From positions 372,001-436,000 of the forward strand of contig JAFREQ010000182.1 in assembly GCA_025331565.1 (NCBI GenBank): a stretch of DNA of 64,000 nt. The letters are read 5' to 3'. Positions 11,994 to 24,900 of this stretch are shown piece by piece (within the stretch, counting starts at the first letter, position 1; each line of letters begins with the position of its first letter). The notes under the pieces are model-generated. The model searched no databases, was not told the DNA's origin, and saw only the letters and a program-made list of their open reading frames with translations. The position numbers and the translations under genes were made by a program. The stretch is from Holacanthus passer. Its lineage: Eukaryota; Chordata; Actinopteri; Pomacanthidae.

Positions 11994-13198
11994 CCTGAAG
12001 AATCTGAAAACCAAAACGCTGCAGCTCTTAATTGTGCTGTGAGCACGACCGTGAGCCGCCTCCATCGTAGAGCAAATACAATAATTTCAAAATTAATTAG
12101 TTTGAAGAATTATATACATATCTGCATATGCTTATTGTCCCCTGTAGGCTAACAAATTCATTATTTTATAGTCATTACATTATCACCGCCACAATTAATA
12201 ATAAGAATAATATATCATGGCAGTGGTTGACATATAGAGATTCATATAAATATGAATTACTTATTAGAATACATCATTTAGTGCACTTTTTTGTCTGCTT
12301 TTTTCTGGTATGTTGCATTATATTACAAATAGAGTAGTGTGCGGTCGGGACACGGCTCACGAGCAGGCAGTTCCTCCCCGAGCATCCTGGGTGAGAGTCA
12401 CAAGATGTACTTGCCAACAGGAAATTCAAAATTTGTTACTTCACAGTTCAACCTATTGCTTTTGGTCTGGACCACAATGTTCCCAACAATGAAACCAAAG
12501 TGCCCAGAAAATATTATATTGTAAAAAGATTTCAAAGTCCTCACTGAGAGAAACGGCATCCGCTGTGCCAGCTGCCTTGGCAGCACTCGGGTTTAATCTG
12601 AGACTGGGGCTAACCGTAACATGGAAGCCTCCTCTTCTCTTCTTTAGCAAACACACACCAGGATATTCACTCTCCCCCTGCCAACCACAGGCCACAGAGA
12701 AGATATTGAGCATCCTTCCATGCAGTGACGGAGCACTGTTATTGATTTCAATTATGACAGCGACATAGTTAAGACAAAGTGCTTTTCAGAGGACTTGTGC
12801 ATCGGTGGGTCGCTGGTCCATTAGTTGCTGCAGCTATTGGAAAGGCATCAACAGACTTTGTAGAAAATCACACAAAAGACTTAGAGGGTCTTGAAGGAAA
12901 TCATCAAAACACATGTGACTGTCCAAACCCCCTTATGGTGAAGAAGAGGCAAATGAAACTACTTGGTTGAGGTTAAGCAGAATGTTGTTGTCACTCTTCC
13001 ATGAGGTTTTGCTCCCCTTGAGCCAAAGCTGCCAGTTTTCACTCATGATCGGCTCCTCCTCAGAGGATTAGTTAACATTTTATTTATCCTGTCTGCCACT
13101 TTGGTGAATTGAGTTTTCATGAATGGAGAAGGGATTTTTTCTTCATAAAATAAAATTCATTGATTAAACTAAAATAGCCTCAGAAATGCTAAATACAA
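11994..13198. other. Intron segment, nothing recognised
   Basis: AT-rich sequence (12100-12320) followed by balanced sequence. No coding evidence. The overlapping short frames at 12310-12770 are on both strands and match no family I know. Confidence 0.5.
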
Positions 13199-13577
13199 CA
13201 CTGGCTACCTGTTGCTTTTAGAATAGATTTCAATATATTATTGATTGCGCCTGAGTCCTGAGAGGCCTCACCTGAGGTCATTTATCAGATGTCTTATTGC
13301 CCTGTTGAACTTCCTGCTCTGTGAGATCCTTGGATGTGTCGTCGTTTTCACCTGCCTGGGGGGAGATCAGACTCTTTTCAGCTTCGCTCTTAAAAACCCG
13401 TATTTTTAACATTGCTTTTCAGTGATCTCATTTTTGTTTGTTTTGCTGTTTGTGTGTTGTAATGTATTTAGTTTTATTGATTTTAGTTCGTTTTATTCTG
13501 TTTGCCTTTGCGTTGTTTTTATTGTAAAGCATTTTGTAGCTGTTTTGATAGGTGCTTTTTTCATATATATTATTATA
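13199..13577 (+). mobile_element. LINE 3' end relic (L2/Rex-type non-LTR retrotransposon)
   Basis: The start reads WLPVAFRIDFNILL-like protein (13202-13245), the conserved C-terminal motif of the reverse-transcriptase ORF of L2/Rex-type fish LINEs, then decays through stops. The end has the typical 3' UTR: TTTTATTGTAAAGCATTTTG followed by TAGCTGTTTTGATAGGTGC, and a tail degenerate toward ATATATTATTAT at 13564-13577. The orientation is +. It is 5'-truncated as most LINE copies are, and inactive. Confidence 0.8.
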
Positions 13578-13578
13578 A

Positions 13579-13675
13579 GGCTGTGTGTCCATATAGTGTT
13601 TTTCTCTGGCAGAAAAGCGCGCTGGAATGAAGCGCTTGTGCGGTGAGAGAGAAAAACGCTATATGAACACAAGCC
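13579..13675. mobile_element. 97-bp hairpin (fold-back MITE) abutting the LINE tail
   Basis: The left arm (13579-13610) is GGCTGTGTGTCCATATAGTG then TTTTTCTCTGGC. The right arm (13645-13675) is its reverse complement with three mismatches and a one-base indel. The inner part also pairs (AAGCGC near 13615 with GCGCTT near 13632), so nearly the whole unit can fold back. It starts within two bases of the LINE tail end. It looks like a small non-autonomous palindromic DNA element; a microRNA-like precursor is a less likely alternative. Target-site duplication is not clear. Confidence 0.7.
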
Positions 13676-15279
13676 CTGAGGCTACTGTTTCAGAATCGAA
13701 GAGTGCATTTATTAATCAGAGCACTTGCGTAAGAAGATGTAGAAACAGCTGTTTGCATCTCTCCCCCTCTCTCTGTGTGTGTGTGTGTTTCTCTCAGCGC
13801 TGTCCATGGTCCTGAAACAGCAGCACTGCTCAAGTAGATGCTTGAGTTTGCCCAAAATATTGTCCCCACTGTCCATACGCAAACCAATGCTGGTAACACA
13901 GATGCATTAAAACAGACAGAAGAATAGTCATGCAAACAAACATCTCCTTCTTTCGACTTCATTTGTCTGTCTATCATTTTTACAGCCTCTCCCATTTTCT
14001 GACACTCATAAGATTCAGACAAGTAATGACAAGGCCAATTGTTCCATATGCAGCCATTATCCTCCAGATCCCATGCTGTCACTCACGCCTGATTGCTTGA
14101 GCGGTTCCTTGCCCTCACTGTAAGAGGATGTGTTATTCTTTATGTAAAAGGTTTATGTATGTATTAGTCACCGCTTGAGGTAAAAAAAAAAAAAAATACA
14201 CCTGTCTCGGTGTGAACCGAGATGCAATGAATTTGTTGTATTTATCTGTTTGGATCAAGACTTGGCTGTTTAATGCAAGCGCTGCCAGGAAATCTCCACA
14301 CAGAATATGATAGATGAAAACTTAGTAACAACATACAACCCCCCTCATTCAGCAGTCAAAGAGCAAACACACAGAGAAACTAAACTCACCAGAATGACGG
14401 CTCAATGTGCTGCCAAAGGCTTTTCCTCTTCTCCATCTCTTCCCCTAGCAGCCACTAAGAAGAGAAAATTTAAAGATTTAGAAGTGTGCATCTTCCTGAC
14501 ACCACATGCATATTTTCTTGGTAATGAAGTCCTTCCAACTTTCAAAAAAACTCAACCAGTTATCTCCCGCTGCCACTTGGGGCTGTCAAAGTGCAGAAGT
14601 GCCCAGCGCAGCTTTAGTAAAAAGCGTGAAAGTCGGCGCTCCAAAGTTACACCAGCAAACGTCTCGAGCTCAGTTTGTTTGGCAAAAAGAAGTAGAACTT
14701 GGCCTGAGCTGTCTCACTGTGGTCCTGCTTTTGTACAGACAAACAGATTATGAATTCAAAGTGGCATCAAAGTATCATAAATAAATCAAATTCTGGAGGA
14801 AAAGCGTCACCGAGGGAAAATTTGGATCGTATTGATGCCACCGGGAAATTTTTTTTGCATGACATTCAAGCCTAAATATTAAGTCCTCTTCCCAATGCTG
14901 TCCACTTGCACAATCAATAACCTGTCTCCCCTCAGTGGTCGGCAGAGCAGATAAGTCAGGTTTTCCCAGGATGAACTTAATTAGCCCATTTCATGGAAGA
15001 AGCAGGTGGCGCTGATATTTAGCACTCTCAGTTTTTTTGGATGTGTGAAAGAAAAACAGCACTAACCTATCAACACCAGGCAGCTTCAGAGTCCCCGGGC
15101 TGTGAAGTCGGTTGCTGCCAAGTCGCCCCTGTGCGTGTGTGTGTCTGTATTGTGAGTGTGCATGTAGGTGTGTCTGTGGTGCTCTATTGTATAAGCCGTG
15201 TGTGTGTGTGGATTGTCCCAGTTTAGAAGACCCAGAGCTATGACTCATCAACTAATAAAGCAGGAGGCGAAGGGAGAGC

Positions 15280-15299
15280 GAGAGAGAGAGAGAGAGAGA
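15280..15299. repeat. (GA)n microsatellite
   Basis: Twenty bases of pure GA. Confidence 0.95.
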
Positions 15300-15345
15300 C
15301 AACATGCCTGCATGTCTGCGCCAGTATGTGTTTATGATTTTTATA

Positions 15346-15367
15346 TGTGTGTGTGTGTGTGTGTGTG
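15346..15367. repeat. (TG)n microsatellite
   Basis: Twenty-two bases of pure TG, 46 bases after the GA tract. Looser TG runs also occur at 15136-15210. Confidence 0.95.
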
Positions 15368-15639
15368 CTCATATTTTAAAAGGGAAAAAGAAGCACAGCA
15401 TGAGTGACTGGGAACCATGAGGGCGGTCGTATTAGTGCTTTCACTACTGTACCTGCTGCCCTTAGAAACACACACACATTCCTTTTGTGCTTCCTCTTCT
15501 ATTAGTCGATGCAGCAATGCATTCAGATAAATACACAATGTTGTCATAGCCTTTGTCAGAAATGCAAATTGCGCGTCCTCAGTCGTCCTCACCGTGCTGC
15601 CGTGTTTGCGCTCGCTCTTTCTCATCCTCTTGACCGAGA

Positions 15640-15890
15640 ATCTGCAGGAGCTGCAAGTGATGTTTATGCTGATTAACGTTTGATGCTACATACATGGCCG
15701 CTAATAGGGACAATAATTTATGTTAATTTCTGCTCTCGGTGTTTGTTCAGTTGAAGCTTATAGTTCATTATTCACGATTAAACACAGTTTACATTATTAG
15801 CAGTGTCCTGCAGAAAACGCCATTAAATATAATGGAGTCCAATTTCTGCATGTTGGAATAGTTCCAGCATAAAATTCAGAATGATAGAGC
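15640..15890. promoter_or_regulatory. Candidate conserved non-coding element
   Basis: A repeat-free AT-rich block with several potential homeodomain/forkhead cores (CTGATTAACG, CAATAATTTATG, TTATTCACGATTA, CATTAAATATAATGG). It sits between a microsatellite cluster and unremarkable sequence. The suggestion rests only on composition. Confidence 0.22.
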
Positions 15891-16612
15891 AATTCTATAT
15901 GTGGCTACTTACCCATATTGGTTAAAAAATAACATAATGCATCAGTTCAGCACAGTTGTTAACAATGAAAAGACCATAAAGCAGTATGTGTTGACACAGA
16001 ATGTGGGTGCGGGACATAGCAGCGCTGTGTGTGGCCTTATCAGTAGGATATTAATAAAGAGACACTTTGATATAATGGATCAGATATTTCAAAAATTTGA
16101 TAGCTCTATTGGTCGGACTTTGTGCACAGTGCGGGTTTGCTTCTTGAAATCGACGCACGACAACAGCACTTGCCGATCGCGCCTACCTGAACCGATGGCC
16201 TTTGCAGCAAGGAAATAAAATGCCATGCACACACATGGATGAATTATTGAACAAGGAGAAGTGGACTATAGGGCGCATGCATCAGGACCTGAGGGGGGGC
16301 CAAGTCTGATCTAATTTTATTATGTATTATTATGTTTTTTTTTCTTTTATGATGCAGCTGCATGGTGCGTACTTAAGCTGTAAACTGCTGATATAACCTG
16401 CACCACAGGTTTCCATTTATGGTTTCATATAGTAGTTTGTATAGTAGACTAGCCACCCGCATGGTAAACAATCATATATTTTTCACATGGTTTGATGAGG
16501 AGTTCAGACAGAAAAGGTGCTGCAATATTGTTGCCGCAATTTTGAAGCAAGAATTTGATCTGACCTGAATAATAGTTGAGTACTGCAAACCTCAATGACA
16601 GTGGTTTAATAT

Positions 16613-16641
16613 GTACAGTATGTTGTACAGTATGTTGTACA
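16613..16641. repeat. Short tandem repeat of 12-bp unit
   Basis: GTACAGTATGTT is repeated twice in full and followed by a partial GTACAGTGTG copy. Confidence 0.85.
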
Positions 16642-17616
16642 GTGTGAATGTGCTGTTGTCGATTTAAGTATTTACTATGTTATACAATCTATATATTCTC
16701 AACACATATATTTCCAACATGACCTGAAGGCAGCATGTCTGAGCTGACTGAGAGAAAGCCAAATATCACACACAGGTACACACATGGAGGGAGAGAGGGA
16801 AAGAGAGGGAGCGACTTCTCACAGAATTTGTCAGGATCTGACAATAGGTTATGGCTTTTGCTGTATTGATTTTTTCCCCCTGTCAGACAGGATGTCCAGT
16901 AGACACATTCTGACGGATTGTCATGATTGTTACCATCTGAACTTGGCCTTTACCAGCTAATGTTACTGCTTATTTTCTAAAGGTGGGTAATAATGTCAGC
17001 TAAACGTCAGTCAGGCTGAAAAAGAACGGTCGGAGTTAGGGGGTGGAAGGTTTCAGCCGGGGTGAAGGCATGACTGTCGGTAGCTCGGGCCGACGCCGAC
17101 CTTACACTTTATACATTGACATGCACTCGTGGCTCAAGCATTGATCTGTGAGAAGAAGTGATGTGTGTTATGGAATTAAAAAATTAAAAAGCTATCTCAG
17201 CAGTTCAATAGCAATGAATCAGCCACATGTAAATTTGACACAGCCTGGAGAATTGGATCACCAGTGTTTGGCCTTGGGTAAGAGCTACTCCCCTTGATAA
17301 GAACTGACTGAATTAATTCTGTTTTCAGGTGGACTTTGGGCAAAGCTCAAGGCATCTTACATTAGAATGGAAGTCACTTTAATATTAACATGCGCCGATA
17401 GTGATCTGGTTCTGAAGTTTTGTTTTGGTATGAAACACCAACCAAGAACCGACCCAACCAAGAGAAGCCTTCAATTACTGCACTGAGCTCCCATCAAAAA
17501 AAGCCATCTCACAACTGCTATGTCTTCTCAGGAGGGCACACAAATCAAAGGCGTCCATCATATGACGCTCAAACACCACATCACTTTTTCTGTTCGATCC
17601 TCAGAAGTGGATGACT

Positions 17617-17815
17617 CATCGGGCGAACCAGCACATCCCCAAAGGCACGGACGGTAAACACTGAATCAAATTGGATCGTGCCGTTGGCGTGAGCACGCGT
17701 TCGGGGGGGGAGGTTCTGCAGGGTTCCCTCTTTAATTGAGACGCCTGCGTACGTACGCGTCACATCTTTCGCATCTCCGTGTCGTTTTTTCGTCGGGGAG
17801 TATAATGCAGGCTCA
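17617..17815. promoter_or_regulatory. CpG-dense patch with 12-bp palindrome
   Basis: About 20 CpGs lie in 200 bases, including the self-complementary GCGTACGTACGC at 17747-17758 followed by ACGCGT. A G8 run lies at 17703-17710. Its neighbours are CpG-poor. No open reading frame or known promoter architecture accompanies it. It could be an unmethylated enhancer or an alternative start region. Confidence 0.25.
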
Positions 17816-18707
17816 TCCAGCAGCTGTCAATCTGCCAGCCGCTCCACTCTCATCCCACGTCTGGTGGAGAATACCAATGCAACACCGCCTCCTGGGGTGC
17901 TATGTGTGTGAATAATGTGTGTGTGTGTGTTAGCAAGATCGCTGGGTTAGAGATTTGTGGAGCAGTGTGCAGAACACACACAGAAGCGATAGGGAAAGCA
18001 GAGTTTAGTGGAGAAGGGTAGACGACCGCCACAGGCCCACTTTATATCGGCCATGAGGGTTGGTTTCATATTACAATATAATGGTATTGGTTCAACCCAC
18101 TTAATGAGTCACATCATTTCTTATGTTCAAATAGGCTTCTCAGGAATTAAACGATATGAAGGAATTGTTGAGTTAATGACTAGCTCTTACTGTATATTGC
18201 CGTCGCCTTAAGCACGAGGGGAAGAATGGGAACTGTTCCTTTACTGGCTCGATGCAGAAAGGTGTGCAGACAAAAATTTTCCAGTGCAGCAACTGTGAGG
18301 AAGTTCTGCTTACTCTCTCCGTTCTTGCATTATACACGCTATATGTGCTATAGCTCCACCTTTACATCCATATGGATGAACGTGCCTCCTTTAGGAGATT
18401 TCATTTGCATCAGGACTGTCGCTGTTTATCAATTTTCCCATCGTGGCTGAATTTGCATAGATTACCATTAAGATTCCAGCCCCCTTTTTTGTGCTCTTCC
18501 TCAGGTAGATTATGAATCCGAAAGAGTTCTTCAAAGTGGGAAAAGCCAGCTCTGTTTTGACTGACCATCTAACATAGCTCCCAGGCTTCAGTGGTTTGTT
18601 CTCCTTTGGGTTATTTTTGGGTCTCATTTTTTGGAATTTAAGTTTTGCCTGTCCTACTTACTGCATTCCCCAAAGTGAACTCGAGGCCTTTTTCAGCCTG
18701 ATCCAGA

Positions 18708-18850
18708 TTTTTCTCCCTCTCCCTCTCTCTCTGTCTGTCTGCCTGTCGTTCTCTCGCTCCCTCTCTCCCTTCCTCGCTCTCTTCCGACTCCCTTCTCAGC
18801 CATCTGTTCATGCTTGTGGCATCTCTCTATCTGTCTTTCCCTCCCTGCCA
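18708..18850. repeat. Pyrimidine-rich tract (CT/TCTG imperfect)
   Basis: Imperfect CTCT/GTCTGTCTG repeats on the + strand. The frame at 18596-19090 is open largely because of this bias. Confidence 0.85.
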
Positions 18851-20818
18851 TATTTTACTCTTCTCATCTCAACTCTCCCAACATTTTATCATTGCTCCCT
18901 CTTGTGTAGCTTCCCTTTTGCTGCCTTTCCCCGTGTCTGTATCACATCATTAATGGCCTTTGTGGAGCCTTTCTCACGGGCATTCATGCTTTCTCTTTCA
19001 CCGTCTCCGGTAGCGTTCGACAGCCATTTCTCTCTACGTGCACCTGTAATGCGATATCTCTCAGGTTCGCCGTTGTACTCCTCATTGTGATGATTTCCTT
19101 CAGGTGAAAGGAACCTGTTGTAGGGTCGAGAAAACATCTAATAGCTCTATTTATTCATGTGTAATTCACAGGAAATCATGTGGTTACAAAGCAGATAAAT
19201 TACTTCCAGCCCTCTTAATGAGGCAACATATCTAAAAAGGCAATCATAGTAGTCTTGGATTTAAATGTTTCAACTGCCTCAAAGTGAAAAACAATCAGTT
19301 ATTTAAAACTGTAATTCTCTAAATTCTCTTAATCTCCAATGGGATGCAGCGGTTAAATAGATGAGGCCAATGAAGTCAAACTGGAGAGCCACCCAACAAT
19401 AGCAGAATTTTGAGTGTAATAGACCAAGCGACCTTTATTAATAAAGGGCAATGTACTATGTTGTGAAAGAAAGCTACACAGGCAACACAGTGATGACATT
19501 AAAAGGGGAACTTGTGGGGTTTGTCCATCAAAATCTTACATCAGTCCGCCGTTGCTTCGCTTGTTTAAGCCAGAGCAAAGCTGCAAACACCATGAAAGTC
19601 AATAATCATGACTAATGGTTAGTGAGCAACATAGTCTATCAGTCATTATTACCTTTGGCCCTCATCTCTTCGGTGCTTTCCGTTTAGGGAAGGCAGACTC
19701 TTGGTGATGAAGGCGCATGGATCTTGAACTGGCACCGTCGAGCATGAAATGGAGAGTAGCCAGATGTAACAATGAATATTTCAGTCCCACCTGGCGGAGT
19801 AGGGGTTTTTTTGCCCTGGTGGAAGTAGCCCATCTGCGAGCCAGGTCAGCACTGTGGTCCGGTTAAATACTTGTCTACTTGCCTTTGTATGTCAGGTGAC
19901 TGTTTGCATGAGAGGTGGAGTAGTAATTCTTTGGTTTGGAAATGGTGCAGATGAGCGATCATGACTCGGTTATGGTCGGCTCGGGTGGTTCAATTCAGGT
20001 TCTGCTCCTAAAACCTTGACAAAGAAGGCTTCCATAAATGCAGTGGGATGGTTTCCAGCTACGTGGACCCGTTTTCCAGATCATCCAGCTGGGATTTGCA
20101 ACCTCTCCCTCAGAGCCTTGAGGGTTGAGGAGTCAGATTCGAGTTGACCAACTGTGGATAGGCAGGTCTTTTACATCCTGAATTCTCTGACTGTTAGAAG
20201 AGACATGCAGCATGCAGAGCAGCAACCGAGCCGCATGGTTCAGTCAGGATTCCTTCTTTCATCACCGCGATGCTGGAGCGACTGTCATCCAGGAGGCTTC
20301 TCAGGTAATCGTGCCCAGCACAGTCGTTGGTGTCTTTGTTGCTGCGCCTGCTAGCCTTGGCTCGCGCTGGCGGACTGTGAGTCGTGTGTTTGTTGGCGCG
20401 GCCTCTAGTAGATGGTTTGGCGCTCATTTTGTTGATGGAGGAGGCCAAAAACCAAAACTCCGACAACTTAGTATTCTAGCTGCACAAGTAAAGTAGAAAA
20501 CAAAACGGCATACAGAAGAACCAGGTTGAGGCTTCTGAAAGTCCCAAAAAAAGAGGCTCTTTTAACATCTGGCACACCACACAAAATGCCTCATTGCATG
20601 ATTCATCTCGCAAACATTTTGAACACTGTCTCAGGAGCTTGATGTCTCTTTTTGCGATGGATTCCCTTTTTCTTTTTTTCGTCTGAGGGCGCATGATTGA
20701 CAGGCGAGGGGATGCGCATCAGCAGGTACCTCTGATCCATGTTGTTGGATGATGTCTGGATGATGTCATCACACGCATTACAACCTACAAACTGCAGAAG
20801 CTGTTGCCATGGAGATGC

Positions 20819-20839
20819 TTTTTTTTTTTTTTTTTTTTT
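20819..20839. repeat. T21 homopolymer
   Basis: Twenty-one consecutive T. No retroposon was recognised immediately beside it. Confidence 0.95.
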
Positions 20840-21649
20840 CCAGTAGTGAAATGCGGTCAGGGCCTGGAGCGGCGAAACGAGTGTGTCAACCTGCATAAAG
20901 GCGAAGAGCGGCACAGTAGACTGCTTGAGTGTCTTTGTGTATCTGTGTGTGTTTGTGTGCAGAAAGGCATGTGCGCTTCTGTGACATTTCTGCACTCCCC
21001 CCTCACCTCTCCTGTCTTATAGTCCACAGCCAGTTGTGCAATGTCTGGCTTATGCTATACAGAGTCTTGACCCACACAGTCTGTTGACTAGAAATAAATT
21101 GATGCTATTTACAGTGTGTGTTACTTGGCTGCTAAAACTCAAAGGAACATCCAAGGTCTGCGTGCTTTAGTGTCCCCCCCCTTCGTCAGTGAGGCTTTTG
21201 AAGGCTGTGAAATCTGCCTGTCAGCCAGATGTATCCGTGTCATGTGGGATTAGTTGAATGTCGTGCTGTGTAATCTCATAAAGAGTGTGTGTTGTGTATA
21301 TTAATGCACATGTGTGCACGTGTGGATACGCGCATGAGTGCAACCTAAATAGAAGCAGTTTAGTTAAAAGAAGCACAAATCAGAGAGTGTAAACAAGCAA
21401 AGCAGGACTTAGAAGTCGCCTCTTGAGAATTTCTAAAACATATGGACGAAGCAGAAACGTGACAGTGAATATTAGAGAGTCTGCATCCAGGAGGTTTGTA
21501 TCATTTTAATAACATTCATTCACACTGAGGCAACAACATTTTACATACATGAATATTCACTCTGGACTTTACCTGCATTTAACCTTTCACTTGCTCTCTC
21601 ACACTCCTCTGGCTTTTATGAGGCCTTGCTCGCACACCTCTCCTTCGTC

Positions 21650-21930
21650 CTCTGTCATTGCCATCTGCTTGCGACATTAAGTCTCTTTTGATCAGCGAGG
21701 GGTAGTCGTCAATTACATGTGCGAGCTCGAACGCGCGTGCAACCTAATGGACCCGCACTTCCACCGGATTTAGACGCGTTGTTTTCTGAAACGCTTGATG
21801 GTAATTACGGCTCTGTTTTTGTCACACAGAGCAAAAGATAATGGCGCCCAATGTTTGTCCCCAAATCTTTGCTGCAATTATGGCCCAATGTTAATCAATT
21901 TCACCACAGAGGCAAACAATGGAGAACAAA
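21650..21930. promoter_or_regulatory. Candidate conserved non-coding element
   Basis: A repeat-free block with a CpG-containing left part (GCGAGCTCGAACGCGCG near 21721-21737) and an AT-balanced right part with GGTAATTACGG and TTAATCAATTTC. Composition-based inference only. Confidence 0.22.
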
Positions 21931-24900
21931 CCTCTTATACAACCGAGGTCACGGAACAATAGAGCGAAGACAAAAGAATCTTAGCCGGCCTTAGTTGGCT
22001 GTTCAGCACTGTAGCTAGGGAAACACAGAGAGCTTTCATGATTTGCTAAATATACCTCATAGCCACCTTGTGTGTAAGCAGATTCTCTATTCTGCTCTGC
22101 AATTAAAAATAATTACGCATATTAGAAGTAAAATGTCCATCTTGTCCCATTTTAGTGTCTGAACTCAACCTGATAGTTGGAAAATCCTGTAAATAAAGGA
22201 GAATTGACTTGAAACTGCAAATGTGTCTAACATGTAAAGCGCATTTTGCCTCTGTGAACGTGACCTCCCTCAGGTGTTCAGAGCCCCGGCTCGTCCCTGA
22301 CATGTCACCCGCGCCACGCTGGAGGTCTCCATCACCTTAATGGGCTGTTAAGCATCATTACAGTCTCCGTGACTCTAGCTAAAACACAGCCAAGGTTATC
22401 GATCCAAGGTGTTCGGGCGGGTGCGTGCGTCACAGGACACAATAGTGACTGATTTAGAGAGTCATGTGGGGGAGGGGGGTGTTGAGCATTAATCAAGGGC
22501 GGTGCAGAAAAGTTGGGTTCCCGTCAAAGATGAATATACCTGGGACCTGAAAGAGGCTCGTTATGGGTATTGATTGAGATTGATCTGGTCATGAGTGTTG
22601 TGATGATACTCACCAAGACCTTCTGGGACGTGCACGAGATCAAGGTTTCAGCTGTCACTCGTGGGTAAATCAACAGCCGACCTGGTGCAAATGGCCATAA
22701 CTCACATTATACCGAGGAGGAAGACATTTCCTCATGTCTGATTCCATGTCATCATGCAAAGGCAGCTCCGTTTTCATCGCTTAATCTCCTCTCTCGGAGT
22801 CGTCTCACTCTCCCCATCACTCGGCAGATGTCGTGTGCCTCTTGATATGTCACCTTTTTTTTTTTTTAAATGTATCATTATGTATCATGTATCATTTCAG
22901 ATTTAGCACTCTGTTTGGCATCCAGGTCAGCTGCACACTCCGCACATCCTCCTCCTATGAGGCAAAGGGATCTCAATCCACAGGTCACCAGCTCTGGATC
23001 AGCGTCGTAACTCACTGACCGTAATATACAAAAAGAAAAACAATACACAAGCAAGAACAAGAACATACGAGTTGTCTCTTCTATCATAAACCCTGTAATA
23101 TTACTGCAAGCACAAACCTTATTTATATAGCAATTTTCTTAGTAATCAGACAGACAATAAGCAACAAGAACCATAACCTTTAGTTTTTGATTAGTTTTGA
23201 CTGATCCCAGACTGAGGTGCATGATTTTAAAAAAATGCATTATTAAAAAAATTAAATATTTGTTTTTCGCCAACTTAACTTTATCTTGGTCATCCATCAT
23301 TTTGGCTGTAATTTTCCTTCTCCTCATTTCTTCTCTTGAAAAATAGTCTGCTAAGTTGTTAAAACTAACCATTTTCATCCCTGCCAAGCCTCGACGTGAG
23401 AAACACAGATGCCACTGTGTGGTTCAGTGGCAGCAATTACTGTGGGCTGTGACGACTCTGTCGAATTATCTGTAGCCACAGGTGGAGATTGACGGAATTT
23501 GAAGGACTTTTCTATCGAGCAGAGTACAACCAAGGACAGAAAATTCTGATTATCCCTGGGTTTAGCAGCGGGGCTATAATCTTCCAGCCCAAGGGAGAAT
23601 GGCTCATTCATCGCTCCCCCTCCTAATGCAGTCCACACTTTACAGTTGCATTACAGTATAACAGTAATTCATAGTGATAAGGGTGCAGTTGCGCCTGGGG
23701 TCGGTCTGCCAACTGTAGGAAGCATGTGTAATTTGATCTGATACTCGAGGCTCTTTTTTTGAAATGAAACTACAGAGGATTGTTGTCGTGATTCACTCAA
23801 ATATATTAAGTCTAATTTGTCAAGCGTGGCCTCGCTTGGTCACATGATCCAGGAGGTTATGAGGGTGTGCTCCACCAAATATTATTATAGCATTATATTG
23901 TAAAATGTTGCCTCAGATATGACAAATCAGATTTGACAGTTTCTGTTTGAAAGCTTTTCCTTCTGTCCATATTATTTCTTCATTGAAGAGCAAGGCCAAA
24001 AGTGTGTTATTGATTTCTGAGGCCAGAAATTTTTTAGGAACATCCTGCTTCACATTCATGCTTATACACCTTCACACCTGGGAACTGACTTTTACAAGCA
24101 AACTCTTCTGCAGTGCCATTTAGCGGCTCCACTGCAGCAGCTGAGGGACATGCGGCATGTTTGAGGGGCCCCGTGCAATCGTCAGGCGAGGGCCAGGAGA
24201 CCGTTCCCCTGAATGGCTTGACAGCGGTGCAGTCTACTTTTAATGCAGTAGACCACTCCAGCTTTATTATTTATCAGATCAATACTATGAAGTCACCATA
24301 GCTTTCATGGCCTTTGTTAAATATTATATTGAAGAACCACACTGAATTATTTCCAGTCTTCTCCCCCTCTGTAGATTTTTAGCTTTTTCCATCACCTTCT
24401 TAACACCCGAGGTGTTGGAAGGAAATCCATATTGATGCGAATGCATTTGGTCAACACTGGTTGCTTTTAGGCAGTAGAAAAAGAGAAACTTTATTATCCA
24501 CCAGTGTACTTGGGGAAAAAATATGTTGAGGTTATGGTCTAAGTAGATTGCCAGTGCTTTGGAAATGTGGAACTTCAAAGTGACCCAGTTTTTTGGTTTT
24601 TTTGTTGGATAGCCCTTTTTGATTTCTTCATAAATGCTGCAGCAGAAATGTGAAATTTGACTAAAGTTCTTATTATGCGGCACAGATGCAACGACAATGA
24701 ATGAATCCACACAGCAGCTGATTACACAGCGGCTCCTCAAACAATAAGGCATGCAGAGGGCCCCGCCGTGTTCGGCCAGGCCAATCATTTCGCCCGCACT
24801 TGTTGTAATAACCTTTTTTTGGAGATAGTGAGCAAACAAAAGTATTTCCAATTAACAGGAATTTGGTGTTGCCACAGTCCGCAGCTGTCATCCCCAGACA

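Noticed and set aside
14307..14753. 148-codon plus-strand frame
   Set aside because: No family resemblance; it overlaps another frame on the same strand and shows no coding signature that I can see.
16613..16641. Short tandem repeat considered as a CRISPR-like or array structure
   Set aside because: Units are 12 bp with no spacers, in a vertebrate genome; a plain tandem duplication.
18596..19090. 164-codon plus-strand frame with Leu/Ser-rich, membrane-like stretch
   Set aside because: The apparent hydrophobicity comes from the CT-rich tract at 18708-18850, which reads as Leu/Ser/Pro in every frame.
23112..23140. Possible inverted LINE tail (TTATTTATATAGCAATTTTC)
   Set aside because: Only about 20 bases resemble such a tail and the following sequence does not continue the family.
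24324..24851. Longest open frame of the window (175 codons, minus strand)
   Set aside because: No recognisable domain, no splice or promoter context, AT-rich sequence with overlapping frames on the same strand in other phases. Chance frame in a 60-kb intron.
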